Shown here piece by piece: positions 23,227 through 31,930 of a stretch of DNA of 33,296 nucleotides (position 1 is its first letter; each line of letters opens with the position of its first letter). The stretch is from Nitrospirota bacterium (GTDB lineage: Bacteria > Nitrospirota > Thermodesulfovibrionia > UBA6902): NCBI GenBank assembly GCA_016217725.1, contig JACRHB010000079.1, positions 1 to 33,296 of the forward strand. Direction: 5' to 3'. The notes beneath the pieces were generated by a model that saw only the letters and a list, made by a program, of their open reading frames with translations, was not told the DNA's origin and ran no database searches. A program made the position numbers and the translations under genes.

Positions 23227-24435
23227 ATGCCGTCGGACGCAAAGCAAAGAATAACGTATGTGCTGGGATCTTTTCCTTCCGGTATCCAGTCGTTTGTATT
23301 TAACGAGCTGAAAGAATTGTCAAAGCTGGGTTTTAATATTAATGTGTTTTCGGTCTATGGCAGACCGCAAAGCAACAATGACGATCTTAACTGGACATCA
23401 AAGACCTTATATGCAGAACCTCTCTGCTCCATCAAGATAATTTTTTCTCACCTGTATTTTATGTTGACAAAGCCCGGGACATATTTCCCGTTGTTAAGGG
23501 AATACAGGTCCTTCAGAGGCAAAGGTGTTTTCCTGAGATCAGCGTATTTTGCGAGACAGGCCGTGAAAAGGAATATAAAACATATTCATGCCCATTTTGC
23601 CTGGACTGCAACGGACGCGGCAAGGCTGATCTCAAAACTTTCAAACATAACATACAGCCTGACCGCCCATCAATCCGATATCAACCGATGTGCGGATGAC
23701 AATTTATACGAAAAATTAGAAGAAGCCAGGTTTATTTTTACGTGCACTAACGGAAACAGGGAATACCTGGGGAAGAAATACGGGAAAGACATCTATGATA
23801 AAACAGCCGCAATCTACCACGGTGTTGATCTTCAAACATTTAGGCCCGAGGCAAGCCGCGAGGTTCAGGATGTAGATATACTGGCAATCGGCAGCCTGAT
23901 CAGGGTGAAAGGCCTTGACTACCTTATCAGGGCGTGCGGGTTTCTGAAATCCCGTGGTCTTCGACTGAAATGCGTAATTGTGGGGAATGGTCCTGAAAAA
24001 GAATACCTTGAATATCTTATCTCGGAGCTCAATCTCAGGGACCTGGTTGAGATCAAAGAGCCGGTCCCTTACAGTAAAGTTCATGAACTTTATAACAAGG
24101 CCCGGATTTTTGTTCTGCCGGCAGTTGTAATTGACGGCGCTCCGCACGGCATACCCAATGTTTTGGCAGAAGCCATGGCAATGGGTCTTCCCGTAATCTC
24201 AAGCAATGTCCCGGATATTTCCGAATTAATAGAGCACGGCAGAAACGGCATACTCGTCAGAGAGAAAGACCCCGAAGCCCTTGCCTGGGCCATTGAAGGG
24301 CTGCTGAAGGACGAAAATAAACGCGACTATTTAAGCGCAATGGCAAGAGAGAAAATCGAATCGGAATTTGATGCAACGAAGCATATCCGGAGGATATCGG
24401 ATATTTTCCTCAGGGCCGCTTGCCGTGAGTCGTAG
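23227..24435 (+). CDS. Family 4 (GT-B) glycosyltransferase, WcaL/AmsK-like
   Basis: This is a 402-aa enzyme. The N terminus ITYVLGSFPSGIQSFVFNEL has the SFP...FVFNEL pattern of colanic-acid-type transferases. HIHAHFAWTATDAARLI and SLTAHQSDIN follow at mid-protein. The donor domain carries LAIGSLIRVKGLDYLIRAC and HGIPNVLAEAMAMGLPVISS, where His occupies the first position of the EX7E motif and the second Glu is kept. The ATG at 23227 was chosen over a longer frame from 23191 because it follows the previous stop and has an aagg site; the longer frame would overlap the methyltransferase by 32 bp. Confidence 0.85.
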   Translation: MPSDAKQRITYVLGSFPSGIQSFVFNELKELSKLGFNINVFSVYGRPQSNNDDLNWTSKTLYAEPLCSIKIIFSHLYFMLTKPGTYFPLLREYRSFRGKGVFLRSAYFARQAVKRNIKHIHAHFAWTATDAARLISKLSNITYSLTAHQSDINRCADDNLYEKLEEARFIFTCTNGNREYLGKKYGKDIYDKTAAIYHGVDLQTFRPEASREVQDVDILAIGSLIRVKGLDYLIRACGFLKSRGLRLKCVIVGNGPEKEYLEYLISELNLRDLVEIKEPVPYSKVHELYNKARIFVLPAVVIDGAPHGIPNVLAEAMAMGLPVISSNVPDISELIEHGRNGILVREKDPEALAWAIEGLLKDENKRDYLSAMAREKIESEFDATKHIRRISDIFLRAACRES

Positions 24436-24475
24436 CATGCATATTCTCATCTCGCAAACGTAAGAGGATGTCAAA

Positions 24476-25684
24476 TTGGGATATACCGTCGTTGCCATAA
24501 CAAATGAATGGGACATGTTCATGCGGCGGTACAGGAGTCTCTTTACCGAGCTGGAAAAGTACGACGACATCGACCATATCCTGTACGTGGAAACGCCCCT
24601 TACTCTCTACTCGTTTATCAGGTTTCTCTTCGGCAGGATGAACAGGCGGGACCGGGAGCGATGGAGCCGGGTCTTAAAAAAAGGGGTCGTTCATCGAGAG
24701 GGGAAAATATTCATCGTTACGCCGGTGGTCCCTTTCCCCTTTCTTTCAATCAACGCGCTCTTGAGATTCAACGTGTTCTGGCTGAACGAGCTGCAGCTCC
24801 ATCTTATCAGGAAGCTGAAAACGAAGCTGGGTTTTGAAGACGTGATCTTATGGATCAACCATCCCTATTTCCCCTCAAAGCTGGTACGTAAGGTAACAAA
24901 AAAACTGTTTTGCTATGACTTATGCGACGATTACAATGCAAAGGAGAAAGACGCGGCGAGTCTCATCGCAAAGCTCATAAGGGAGAATGACGCTTATTTA
25001 ACGGAGCAGGCCGATATCATGTTCGTTTCTTCAGAGAAGCTGTTTGAAGAGCGCTCTCCCGTAAATAAGAACGTCCACCGCGTGCCCAACGGGGTCCATA
25101 TGGATTTTATCAGGAGAAGGCTTCATTCCGTCAGGGAGCCGGCCGACCTGAAACACGTTCCGGGCCCGCGCCTCATATATATCGGGAACATTTCCGAAGC
25201 TGTAGACCTGGAATTGCTGCAATGGCTCGGCAAGGCCCGTCCCGGATGGTCTATAGTCATGATCGGCCCGGTGCGCGGCAGGGCGCTTGAACGGGAGCTC
25301 AGGAAGATAAACTCGGTACACCTTATGGGCGTCAGATCCTATGAAGAATCCATCGCATATCTGAAATTCAGCGACGTGGCTGTCATTCCATACAAGAGAT
25401 CGCCGTGGGCCCTGTCTATAGATTCCTTGAAAATATACAATTACATCGCTTCGGGGAAACCCGTAGTCTCAACGGAGATAGGAGGAAGCGAGGCCTTTCG
25501 CGGGATCATTTCCATAGGGAAAGACAGGGATGATTTTGTCCGGCAGATCGAAGCGGCGCTTAATGAGACCGGGGAAGAAGGCGCGCGGAGGGAAAAGCTG
25601 CAATGCGAGGTCCTTGCAGGGCATACGTGGCGGAAGCGCGCTGAAACGATCCATGACCTGATGCTGAAGCAATTGAACCTATAA
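24476..25684 (+). CDS. Glycosyltransferase (GT4-like), paralogue 2
   Basis: This 402-aa protein begins at a TTG. The aagagg ribosome-binding site 8 nt upstream fits, and the conserved VVAITNEWDMFMRRYRSL begins only a few residues in; the next ATG would delete it. VILWINHPYFPSKL, CYDLCDDYNAKE, IMFVSSEKLFEE and VHRVPNGVHMDF follow in order. SIDSLKIYNYIASGKPVVST is the donor-domain signature. These match the genes at 17290 and 27307 segment by segment, so the three are paralogues with probably different donors or acceptors. Confidence 0.8.
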   Translation: MGYTVVAITNEWDMFMRRYRSLFTELEKYDDIDHILYVETPLTLYSFIRFLFGRMNRRDRERWSRVLKKGVVHREGKIFIVTPVVPFPFLSINALLRFNVFWLNELQLHLIRKLKTKLGFEDVILWINHPYFPSKLVRKVTKKLFCYDLCDDYNAKEKDAASLIAKLIRENDAYLTEQADIMFVSSEKLFEERSPVNKNVHRVPNGVHMDFIRRRLHSVREPADLKHVPGPRLIYIGNISEAVDLELLQWLGKARPGWSIVMIGPVRGRALERELRKINSVHLMGVRSYEESIAYLKFSDVAVIPYKRSPWALSIDSLKIYNYIASGKPVVSTEIGGSEAFRGIISIGKDRDDFVRQIEAALNETGEEGARREKLQCEVLAGHTWRKRAETIHDLMLKQLNL

Positions 25685-25691
25685 AAAGCAG

Positions 25692-25844
25692 TTGGCCACA
25701 GACTAACACAGATTAAAAGCAATGAATTGAAAAGATATGAATGCTTCATGCTTCACCGGAAAGGTGATAAAAGAACTTATTACAAGTTACTTAATTATCT
25801 ATCATAGTCTGTGTAAGTCAGTGGCTAAATGCCGTTTTTAGGTT
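25692..25844. repeat. Palindromic repeat, family B, copy 2
   Basis: The left arm (25692-25714, ttggccacagactaacacag...) and right arm (25806-25828, agtctgtgtaagtcagtggc...) match at 19 of 23 positions as inverted repeats. The right arm is followed by atgccgtttttaggtt (25829-25844), the same end as in the copy at the start of the window. It fills most of the 183-bp gap between two genes. The stretch between the arms shows nothing I recognise. Confidence 0.7.
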
Positions 25845-25867
25845 GAAGAATTCAACGTGAGAGAACA

Positions 25868-27310
25868 ATGAAAGTACTGTTGATAAATCCGCCGTTGTAC
25901 GGCACGGGGTCGGAGCCGAGATTTCCGCTGGGCTTAGGCTATATCGCCTCCGTCCTCCGCGAGGACGGCCATAAGGTTCAGGTTGTGGACGCCAATGCAT
26001 TGAAGCTGCCGGAAGCGCGGATCGAAGAGCTTATAAATGCAGTCAAGTTCGACGCCGTGGGGATGACCGGTTTAATAACACAGTTCAAGCAGGTTCAAAG
26101 AACGGCTTCAATCATTAAAAACAATTCCGGCGCCGCGGTCGTTCTCGGGGGCGGACTTGCCAGCGCGGCGCCCGAGGTCGTTTTAAAGAAGACCGCAGTG
26201 GACGTGGTCGTGCTGGGAGAGGGCGAGGAAACGGCGTCGGAGCTGTTTAAAGCCCTTGAGAACGGAGCGGCGCTGCAAGAGGTAAAAGGCCTTTGCTTCA
26301 AAAGAGACGGCGGTTTTTTTAAGACGGCCCCGAGGGAGCCGCTCGAGAATATTTCATCCTTGCCCATGCCCGCATGGGACCTGTTCCCCGTGAGACATTA
26401 TTTCAATAACAACGTCATGTGCATGCCGAAGCGCAGGATGAGCATGCTTACAAGCAGGGGATGCCCGTATCATTGCGCCTTCTGTTTTCACGGAGTCTTC
26501 GGCCACCGGCACAGGGCGAGAACCGCTGAGAATATTTTTAAAGAGATCGCCCTGCTCCATGAGAAATACGGCGTCACGGGGTTTGTATTTGAAGACGATA
26601 CCTTTGTCCTGGACAAGAAAAGGGTTTACGGCTTGTGCGGGCTTATTACGGACAGCAGATTAAAGCTTCGCTGGACCTGCAACGCCCGGATAAATCTCGT
26701 AGACGCGGATCTGCTCGCGAAGATGAAAAAAGCGGGCTGCGTTGAAATATCCTACGGCATTGAATCAGGCAATCAGAAACAGCTCGAGAAGATCAAGAAG
26801 GGCATTACCGTTGAACAGGCTTATAAGGTCGTCGATATGACCCGAAAAGCAGGGATAATAACGCACGGCTTCGTGATGCTGGGCCTCCCGGGTGAAACAG
26901 CCGCGACGATAAAAGACAGCGTCAGCTTCTGCAAACGGGCGGGCATACCGGCGGAATTTACCATAATGACGCCTATCCCCGGCTCCCGGATATATCAGGA
27001 CGCCGTCGCGGCGAATATGATGAAGAGGAGCGTCGAGGACCTTGTCGAGAATTGGGGTTCATGGCTTGATAAGGTGCTGGTAAATTTAACGGAGCTGCCT
27101 GATGAGAAGCTGCTCGAAATGAAAAGGGCCGCGGAGCTGGAGATTTTTAGCAGCTATTATAAAAGGCACCCCGGGACCATCATTAAAATGCTTTTCCTGG
27201 AATTGAAGACCAACGGCTTTTTTGCCTTCTTCCACCGGTTGAAAAAGGGAGCAAAATTACTGATCCGCTCTCTAAAGGGACTCGGCTTAAGAGAGCGCCC
27301 CACGACATGA
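25868..27310 (+). CDS. Radical-SAM protein with B12-binding-like N-terminal domain
   Basis: This is a 480-aa protein. The N-terminal Rossmann-like domain (about residues 1-140) has VLLINPP, PLGLGYIASVLREDGHKV, GGGLASAAPE and VLGEGEE, as in the BchE/B12-radical-SAM family; the DxHxxG cobalt-ligand motif is not obvious. The radical-SAM core has C199-PYH-C203-AF-C206 for the [4Fe-4S] cluster. GIESGNQKQLEKIKKG (about 298-313) and MLGLPGET (about 337-344) are also typical. Such proteins methylate or rearrange unactivated carbons. In a glycan cluster a C-methylation or deoxygenation of a sugar or lipid carrier is possible, but the substrate is unknown. It overlaps the next gene by 4 bp. Confidence 0.83.
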   Translation: MKVLLINPPLYGTGSEPRFPLGLGYIASVLREDGHKVQVVDANALKLPEARIEELINAVKFDAVGMTGLITQFKQVQRTASIIKNNSGAAVVLGGGLASAAPEVVLKKTAVDVVVLGEGEETASELFKALENGAALQEVKGLCFKRDGGFFKTAPREPLENISSLPMPAWDLFPVRHYFNNNVMCMPKRRMSMLTSRGCPYHCAFCFHGVFGHRHRARTAENIFKEIALLHEKYGVTGFVFEDDTFVLDKKRVYGLCGLITDSRLKLRWTCNARINLVDADLLAKMKKAGCVEISYGIESGNQKQLEKIKKGITVEQAYKVVDMTRKAGIITHGFVMLGLPGETAATIKDSVSFCKRAGIPAEFTIMTPIPGSRIYQDAVAANMMKRSVEDLVENWGSWLDKVLVNLTELPDEKLLEMKRAAELEIFSSYYKRHPGTIIKMLFLELKTNGFFAFFHRLKKGAKLLIRSLKGLGLRERPTT

Positions 27311-28515
27311 ATTCAGATTTCGACATTGTAGCGTTCCTTTCCGTGGACTGGGCTCAATCCTTCAGGAGATACCTTTTCCTGGCGATGGCCAGGAACTGTC
27401 CGGACCGCAGGATATTATGCGTGCAGCGGCCCATATGCTTTTTTACGACCCCCATGCGTAACAGGAAAAAATTTATTTCCTGGTTTAAAAGAAAGGAACG
27501 GCTGAAAAGGGTGCTTGAGAACCTGTTCATCTATCAGCCTGTTTTTTTTCTGAACGACAACCTTGCCCCTTATGTGCCGGGGGCCGATAAATTGAACGGT
27601 AAAATGCTCTCATATCAGGTCTTAAAAAAAGTCGATGAACTCGGTTTAAGAAAAAATAACCTTGTGCTGTGGATATCAGACCCTATACAGGAAGACTATC
27701 TTGGTATCGTCAATGAGAAAAAAAGCGTCTATGACTGTTTTGATGACTATTTCGCTATCCCTGGAAACCCCATTATCAAGAATATTGAAAAGAACAGGTT
27801 AAGAGAAAAACACATCCTTGAGAACGTTGATATTGTACTGACCGTCTCTAATAAGCTGTACGAGAGCAAATCAAAGGTCAATAATAACACGTATATGGTC
27901 CCTAATGCGGCTGATACGGCCCTGTTCCTGAAGTCGTTCGACGAATCAACAGCAATTCATCCGGATATGAAGGGTATTCCGCATCCGATAATAGGATCGG
28001 TCGGCAATCTTAATCAGCGCATTGATTTTGGATTAATTAAGAATGTGGCGGTGAACCATCCGGAATGGTCTGTAGTGATAGTCGGCGACTGGTCAGGGGC
28101 TGATCCTGCTTTTGTGAATTCGGATCTGATAAAGGGCATGAAAAAAATGGACAACATCCACTGGATGGGACACCGGCCCATGGAGGTCCTGCCTAACTAT
28201 CTGAAGGCGTTTGATGTCTGTATTATTCCTTACGCGCCTGAAGACCCGTTCAACATCAGCTGTTCACCCCTTAAATTGTATGAGTACCTGGCAACAGGCA
28301 AACCCATCGTATCCACAAGATTACCTACTGTTGATGAATATTCTGATGTAGTACATATAGGTAATGATTATAAGGAGTTCGAAGAGGGGATAAGGCTTGC
28401 TCTGACGGAAAAGAACGGGTGCGGGGACAGGAGAATAAAACTGGCTTATAAAAACTCATGGGATAACAGGGCAAATGAGATATTTTCCATAATAGAAAAT
28501 AATGGGAAAATATAA
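27307..28515 (+). CDS. Glycosyltransferase (GT4-like), paralogue 3
   Basis: This 402-aa protein has DIVAFLSVDWAQSFRRYLFL at the N terminus. LVLWISDPIQEDYLG, VYDCFDDYFAIPG, IVLTVSNKLYESKS and TYMVPNAADTALF follow in order, then SPLKLYEYLATGKPIVSTRL at the donor site. It is the third member of the set with the genes at 17290 and 24476. The 4-bp overlap with the radical-SAM gene suggests both act at one step or on one residue. The 3' half becomes A/T-richer toward the following methyltransferase. Confidence 0.8.
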   Translation: MNSDFDIVAFLSVDWAQSFRRYLFLAMARNCPDRRILCVQRPICFFTTPMRNRKKFISWFKRKERLKRVLENLFIYQPVFFLNDNLAPYVPGADKLNGKMLSYQVLKKVDELGLRKNNLVLWISDPIQEDYLGIVNEKKSVYDCFDDYFAIPGNPIIKNIEKNRLREKHILENVDIVLTVSNKLYESKSKVNNNTYMVPNAADTALFLKSFDESTAIHPDMKGIPHPIIGSVGNLNQRIDFGLIKNVAVNHPEWSVVIVGDWSGADPAFVNSDLIKGMKKMDNIHWMGHRPMEVLPNYLKAFDVCIIPYAPEDPFNISCSPLKLYEYLATGKPIVSTRLPTVDEYSDVVHIGNDYKEFEEGIRLALTEKNGCGDRRIKLAYKNSWDNRANEIFSIIENNGKI

Positions 28516-28546
28516 GATTAAGTAAATTAAAGGGGAGCGGCGGGAA

Positions 28547-29467
28547 ATGGTCAACACTGTCCAGAACAGAATAAAAGATATCCTCCTTAAGAAGCTGGAT
28601 ATTAAACACATAAACTGGCTAAGAAGGCTGAAATGGTTCATCCTGAATAATTTTGCCGATGACCGGGAGACGATCGAAAAATTTTACTATGAGGAGCTGG
28701 AGGTCAGAATTTTGGAGAAAATTATTCCTTATCTGGCCGCAAAGTGTCCATTGCCGCCCGCTGTTATTGATATTGGCGCTAACGTCGGAGCGTATTCATA
28801 TTATCTTGCTGATATTATCAGGGAATTCCATGGACAATGCATCGGGTTCGAACCCAGGAGCGATATTTTTGAAAAACTTGTAAAAAATGTAAAAAAGGAT
28901 AATTTTATTGGGGAGCGGTCCGCCCTTTCTGACAGAACGGGGTCTGCCGACCTGCACCTGCCGGCAACTCACGAGAACTCGTCTTTAGTAAGTTTTGATC
29001 ATTTTGCGGGTTTTAAAACAGAGAGGGTCTCTCTCTCCACCCTTGATAATTATATTTCGTCAAGGCATATACCCTACAAGTCAATTATATTTATCAAAAT
29101 AGACGTGGAAGGGCATGAACTGGAGACACTCCGCGGAGGCAGGACGGCGATTTCCAGAGGCAAGCCGCTTATTTTATGCGAGTCTGAGAACAGACACCTG
29201 ATGCCGCAGAATAAAAACGTCAGGATGGTGATAGATCTCATGGAAGATATCGGGTACAGCGGCTATGTGATTTCAAAGAAAAGTTATAGATTATTGCCGA
29301 TAGCCCGGATATCCATTCCTCACGGCAAATCGACCCATAATGAATATTTCTATAATTTCTGGTTCCTCCCTGACAATATTTCATCAGGAAAACAAAAGAT
29401 CGAAGACATCCTGAACCAAATACATATGGAGAACCCGCAAATCATTTCTGGTCTGCCGGAAAACTGA
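28547..29467 (+). CDS. FkbM-family SAM-dependent methyltransferase (second copy)
   Basis: This 306-aa protein has motif I as VIDIGANVGAYSYYLADI (about residues 73-90), then CIGFEPRSDIFEKL (about 98-111) and FIKIDVEGHELETLRGG (about 182-198). A shorter ILCESENRH follows where family members have an ICE motif. A sugar O-methyltransferase is likely. It is only distantly similar to the FkbM protein at 22380, so the two probably modify different positions. A purine-rich ggggag site lies upstream of the ATG. It is also A/T-rich relative to most of the cluster. Confidence 0.85.
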   Translation: MVNTVQNRIKDILLKKLDIKHINWLRRLKWFILNNFADDRETIEKFYYEELEVRILEKIIPYLAAKCPLPPAVIDIGANVGAYSYYLADIIREFHGQCIGFEPRSDIFEKLVKNVKKDNFIGERSALSDRTGSADLHLPATHENSSLVSFDHFAGFKTERVSLSTLDNYISSRHIPYKSIIFIKIDVEGHELETLRGGRTAISRGKPLILCESENRHLMPQNKNVRMVIDLMEDIGYSGYVISKKSYRLLPIARISIPHGKSTHNEYFYNFWFLPDNISSGKQKIEDILNQIHMENPQIISGLPEN

Positions 29468-29468
29468 C

Positions 29469-30620
29469 TTGATAAACATACTTGTAGTCTCTCTTCAGGG
29501 GATCGGTGATACTCTGATGAAGTTATGCGCAGCTGAGAAGCTTATGGACCAATATCCCGTTAACTTGTCCGTAGCTGTTTCGAATAATGGTTCTCATGAA
29601 TTGGCGCTGGCACAACTTCCGGAAAGGCAGGTTTATATCTGGGACGAGTCTAAAGCTGCCGCAAAGAACATAATACGGCTCGGCAGGGCGCTGAGACACA
29701 CGTGTTTTGACAGGGTTTATCTGGCATATCCTTCCTATAAAAGAGAAGGAGTGATCGGACTGCTGGCAAGGGCCGGGGAAAAGAAAGTGCTTCTGGACGG
29801 CGCGGGAGACTGGAAATATTTCAGAAAAATATACAGATCAAAAAACCGGAAGCCTGCGAATATCCACGACATAAATGCAAACTATGCTCTTTTTGGAGTA
29901 GCAAGTCAGGGGTACCTTAACCCGGGTGGCATGTTCAACATGAAAGTCGAAAATGATTACAAGGATTACGCTGACAGTTTTTTTTCTGAAAGCGGCCTCG
30001 CAAGCAAATTCGTTATTGCCGTTCATCCCGGTGCAAACGGCGGCGGGAAACGCTGGGATCCGGAGAAGCTCATAAAATTATGCAGGGAGCTGAATGAGCG
30101 GTTTGCCTGCAGGTTCGTTATAGTCGGCGGAAGTGATGAACTGAAGCTGAAACAGACCGTTGCAAAGGGCCTTGGTGAAAACGCTGTTATGCTTAACTCT
30201 TCTACTCTTTCTCAGACAGCTTCAATAATACAAAGATGCGATCTTTTCATCGGTAATGATTCTGCGCCGATGCATATTAGCGCGATCCTGGGTGTTCCTG
30301 TGGCTGCGTTATGGAGTTACACTGATTTTCACAGAACCTCACCGTATGGTCCGGGGAATATTATAATCAGGAGAGCCTGCCGGTGCAGCCCCTGTTACTC
30401 TTCCAATGGAAGCTTCATGGACAACTGTGAATACGGAATGAAATGCATCAAAAACCTCGAATTAGCGGATGTTCTGCAGGTCATGTCGCACTGCATGGAG
30501 ATCATGCTCGATAAAAAGCGGAAGGTGAGTGCTGAAGATTTAAACTCGTTGAAGATTGACGGCATAGAGAGGGTATACGAGCTGGAGCACGGCTGTACGG
30601 TAGTTGATTTCAAAGGTTGA
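29469..30620 (+). CDS. Family 9 glycosyltransferase (heptosyltransferase-like)
   Basis: This 383-aa enzyme has ILVVSLQGIGDTLMKLCAAE at the N terminus, whose GxGDT loop is the GT9 signature. FVIAVHPGANGGGKRWDPEKL (read about residues 176-196) starts the donor domain. LFIGNDSAPMHISAILGVPV (about 258-277) matches the WaaF/WaaC-type D-x-G/S-P-x-H site. It would add a heptose or related sugar from an ADP- or GDP-activated donor. It starts at a TTG one base after the previous stop, which suggests translational coupling; no ATG lies nearby in frame. A CRCSPCYS cluster after the donor site (about residues 302-309) may bind metal or be structural. Confidence 0.85.
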   Translation: MINILVVSLQGIGDTLMKLCAAEKLMDQYPVNLSVAVSNNGSHELALAQLPERQVYIWDESKAAAKNIIRLGRALRHTCFDRVYLAYPSYKREGVIGLLARAGEKKVLLDGAGDWKYFRKIYRSKNRKPANIHDINANYALFGVASQGYLNPGGMFNMKVENDYKDYADSFFSESGLASKFVIAVHPGANGGGKRWDPEKLIKLCRELNERFACRFVIVGGSDELKLKQTVAKGLGENAVMLNSSTLSQTASIIQRCDLFIGNDSAPMHISAILGVPVAALWSYTDFHRTSPYGPGNIIIRRACRCSPCYSSNGSFMDNCEYGMKCIKNLELADVLQVMSHCMEIMLDKKRKVSAEDLNSLKIDGIERVYELEHGCTVVDFKG

Positions 30621-30798
30621 TACATTATCCAGGCTGCCCGGCCTGAGTAGTTCGGCTAAGCTCACTGTCGGATGGCAGTCCTGCTTGTTCTGAGTTTATC
30701 GAAGAAAGCAAAGTCGAACGGGTTGATGCACATGATTGAAACTCTCTGTGGTTAATCTTTCTTTTCATTTTATACAGAATCTATCTGCTAAGGGACTA
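30621..30798. other. Gap with degenerate repeat remnants
   Basis: This stretch has no supported gene. It contains pieces that look like worn palindromic repeats: ctgagtagttcggctaagct (30643-30662), gttctgagtttatcgaagaa (30689-30708) with gaac at 30717-30720, and ctctgtggttaa (30745-30756), which resembles the family-B arm. An open frame reads back to a TTG at 30736, but it is best explained by the start at 30799. Confidence 0.4.
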
Positions 30799-31929
30799 AT
30801 GGAGCAATTATTTTGGCTTTTAACGGCGGCGGTATTTTACGTTTACTTCGGATATCCGCTGCTCCTGTGGACGCTGCGCTCGCGCAAAAAAAACTTAAGC
30901 TATGAAAAGGACCATTACCCCGCAGTAACGCTCGTTATCGCCGCCCATAATGAAGAAAGCCTCATAGAGGGAAAGCTTGAGAACGTCCTGGCCGTCGATT
31001 ATCCGAAAGAGAAGCTGCAGCTCGTAGTCGCATCCGATGCCTCGACGGACGCGACAAACAATATCGTGAGAAATTATTCCGCCGCCGGCCTCGAACTGTA
31101 CGAGCAAAAAGAGCACAAAGGCAAAAGCGCGGCCCTGAATTACGTCGTTGAAAACACGGCAAGGGGGGAGATAATCATATTTAACGACGCCTCCGCAATT
31201 CTCGAAATGGACGCCGTCCGAAAGATCGTTTCTCATTTCTCGGACCCATCCGTCGGGGCCGCGGCAGGCAGGCTTTCTTTTAAGAGTGAGGCAGACTCCG
31301 CGATAACGCAAAGTCACGGCCTTTACTGGAAATATGAGGAATTTTTGCGTAACCGGGAGAGCGATATAGGGTATCTGCCGTTCGTATCCGGGGCCTTTTA
31401 TGCCATCCGCAAAAATTTATATACGACAGTGCCCGAGCACATGCCCGATGACAGCGTATCGCCCTTAGGAGTATATAAACAGGGCTATAGGGTTTGTTAC
31501 GCGAAAGACGCCGTAGCATACGAGACGGGCGCCGAAGACGCCGGCGGTGAATTCCGGATAAAGACCCGGGGCGTCGTGAGAGAGCTCAGCTCGATATTTT
31601 ATTTCAAAGAGCTGCTGACCCCCCTCAAATATCCGATGCTCTCGCTGGTATTGATCTCTCACAGGCTGCTGCGCTGGGCTGCGCCTTTAATGCTGATAAT
31701 TCTTTTTATGCTCAGCCTCCATCTTGCCGGACGTCCTTTTTACAAAATACTTTTATGGATCCAGGCCGTCTTTTACGGCCTTGCGTTATGCGGCTTCCTG
31801 ACGGGAAAGAAAGTTATGATTTTAAGTATGCCGTTTTATTACACGCTCGTCAATTTTGCCGCTTTGTGGGGCTTGATAAAATTCTTCTTCGGAGAAAAGC
31901 AGGCGACCTGGAAGCCGGTGAGACCATAA
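30799..31929 (+). CDS. Family 2 (GT-A) membrane glycosyltransferase
   Basis: This is a 376-aa enzyme. One N-terminal membrane segment (about residues 4-22) is followed by the GT-A domain, with VTLVIAAHNEESLIEGKL, VVASDASTDATNNIV (first Asp motif) and IIIFNDASAILE (DxD equivalent). FVSGAFYAIRKNLY follows, and three or so C-terminal membrane segments (about 290-370) anchor it. It resembles processive beta-glycosyltransferases and polyprenyl-phosphate glycosyltransferases. The ATG with an adjacent aaggga site was chosen over the TTG at 30736. It is 1 bp from the radical-SAM gene that follows. Confidence 0.85.
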   Translation: MEQLFWLLTAAVFYVYFGYPLLLWTLRSRKKNLSYEKDHYPAVTLVIAAHNEESLIEGKLENVLAVDYPKEKLQLVVASDASTDATNNIVRNYSAAGLELYEQKEHKGKSAALNYVVENTARGEIIIFNDASAILEMDAVRKIVSHFSDPSVGAAAGRLSFKSEADSAITQSHGLYWKYEEFLRNRESDIGYLPFVSGAFYAIRKNLYTTVPEHMPDDSVSPLGVYKQGYRVCYAKDAVAYETGAEDAGGEFRIKTRGVVRELSSIFYFKELLTPLKYPMLSLVLISHRLLRWAAPLMLIILFMLSLHLAGRPFYKILLWIQAVFYGLALCGFLTGKKVMILSMPFYYTLVNFAALWGLIKFFFGEKQATWKPVRP

Positions 31930-31930
31930 A

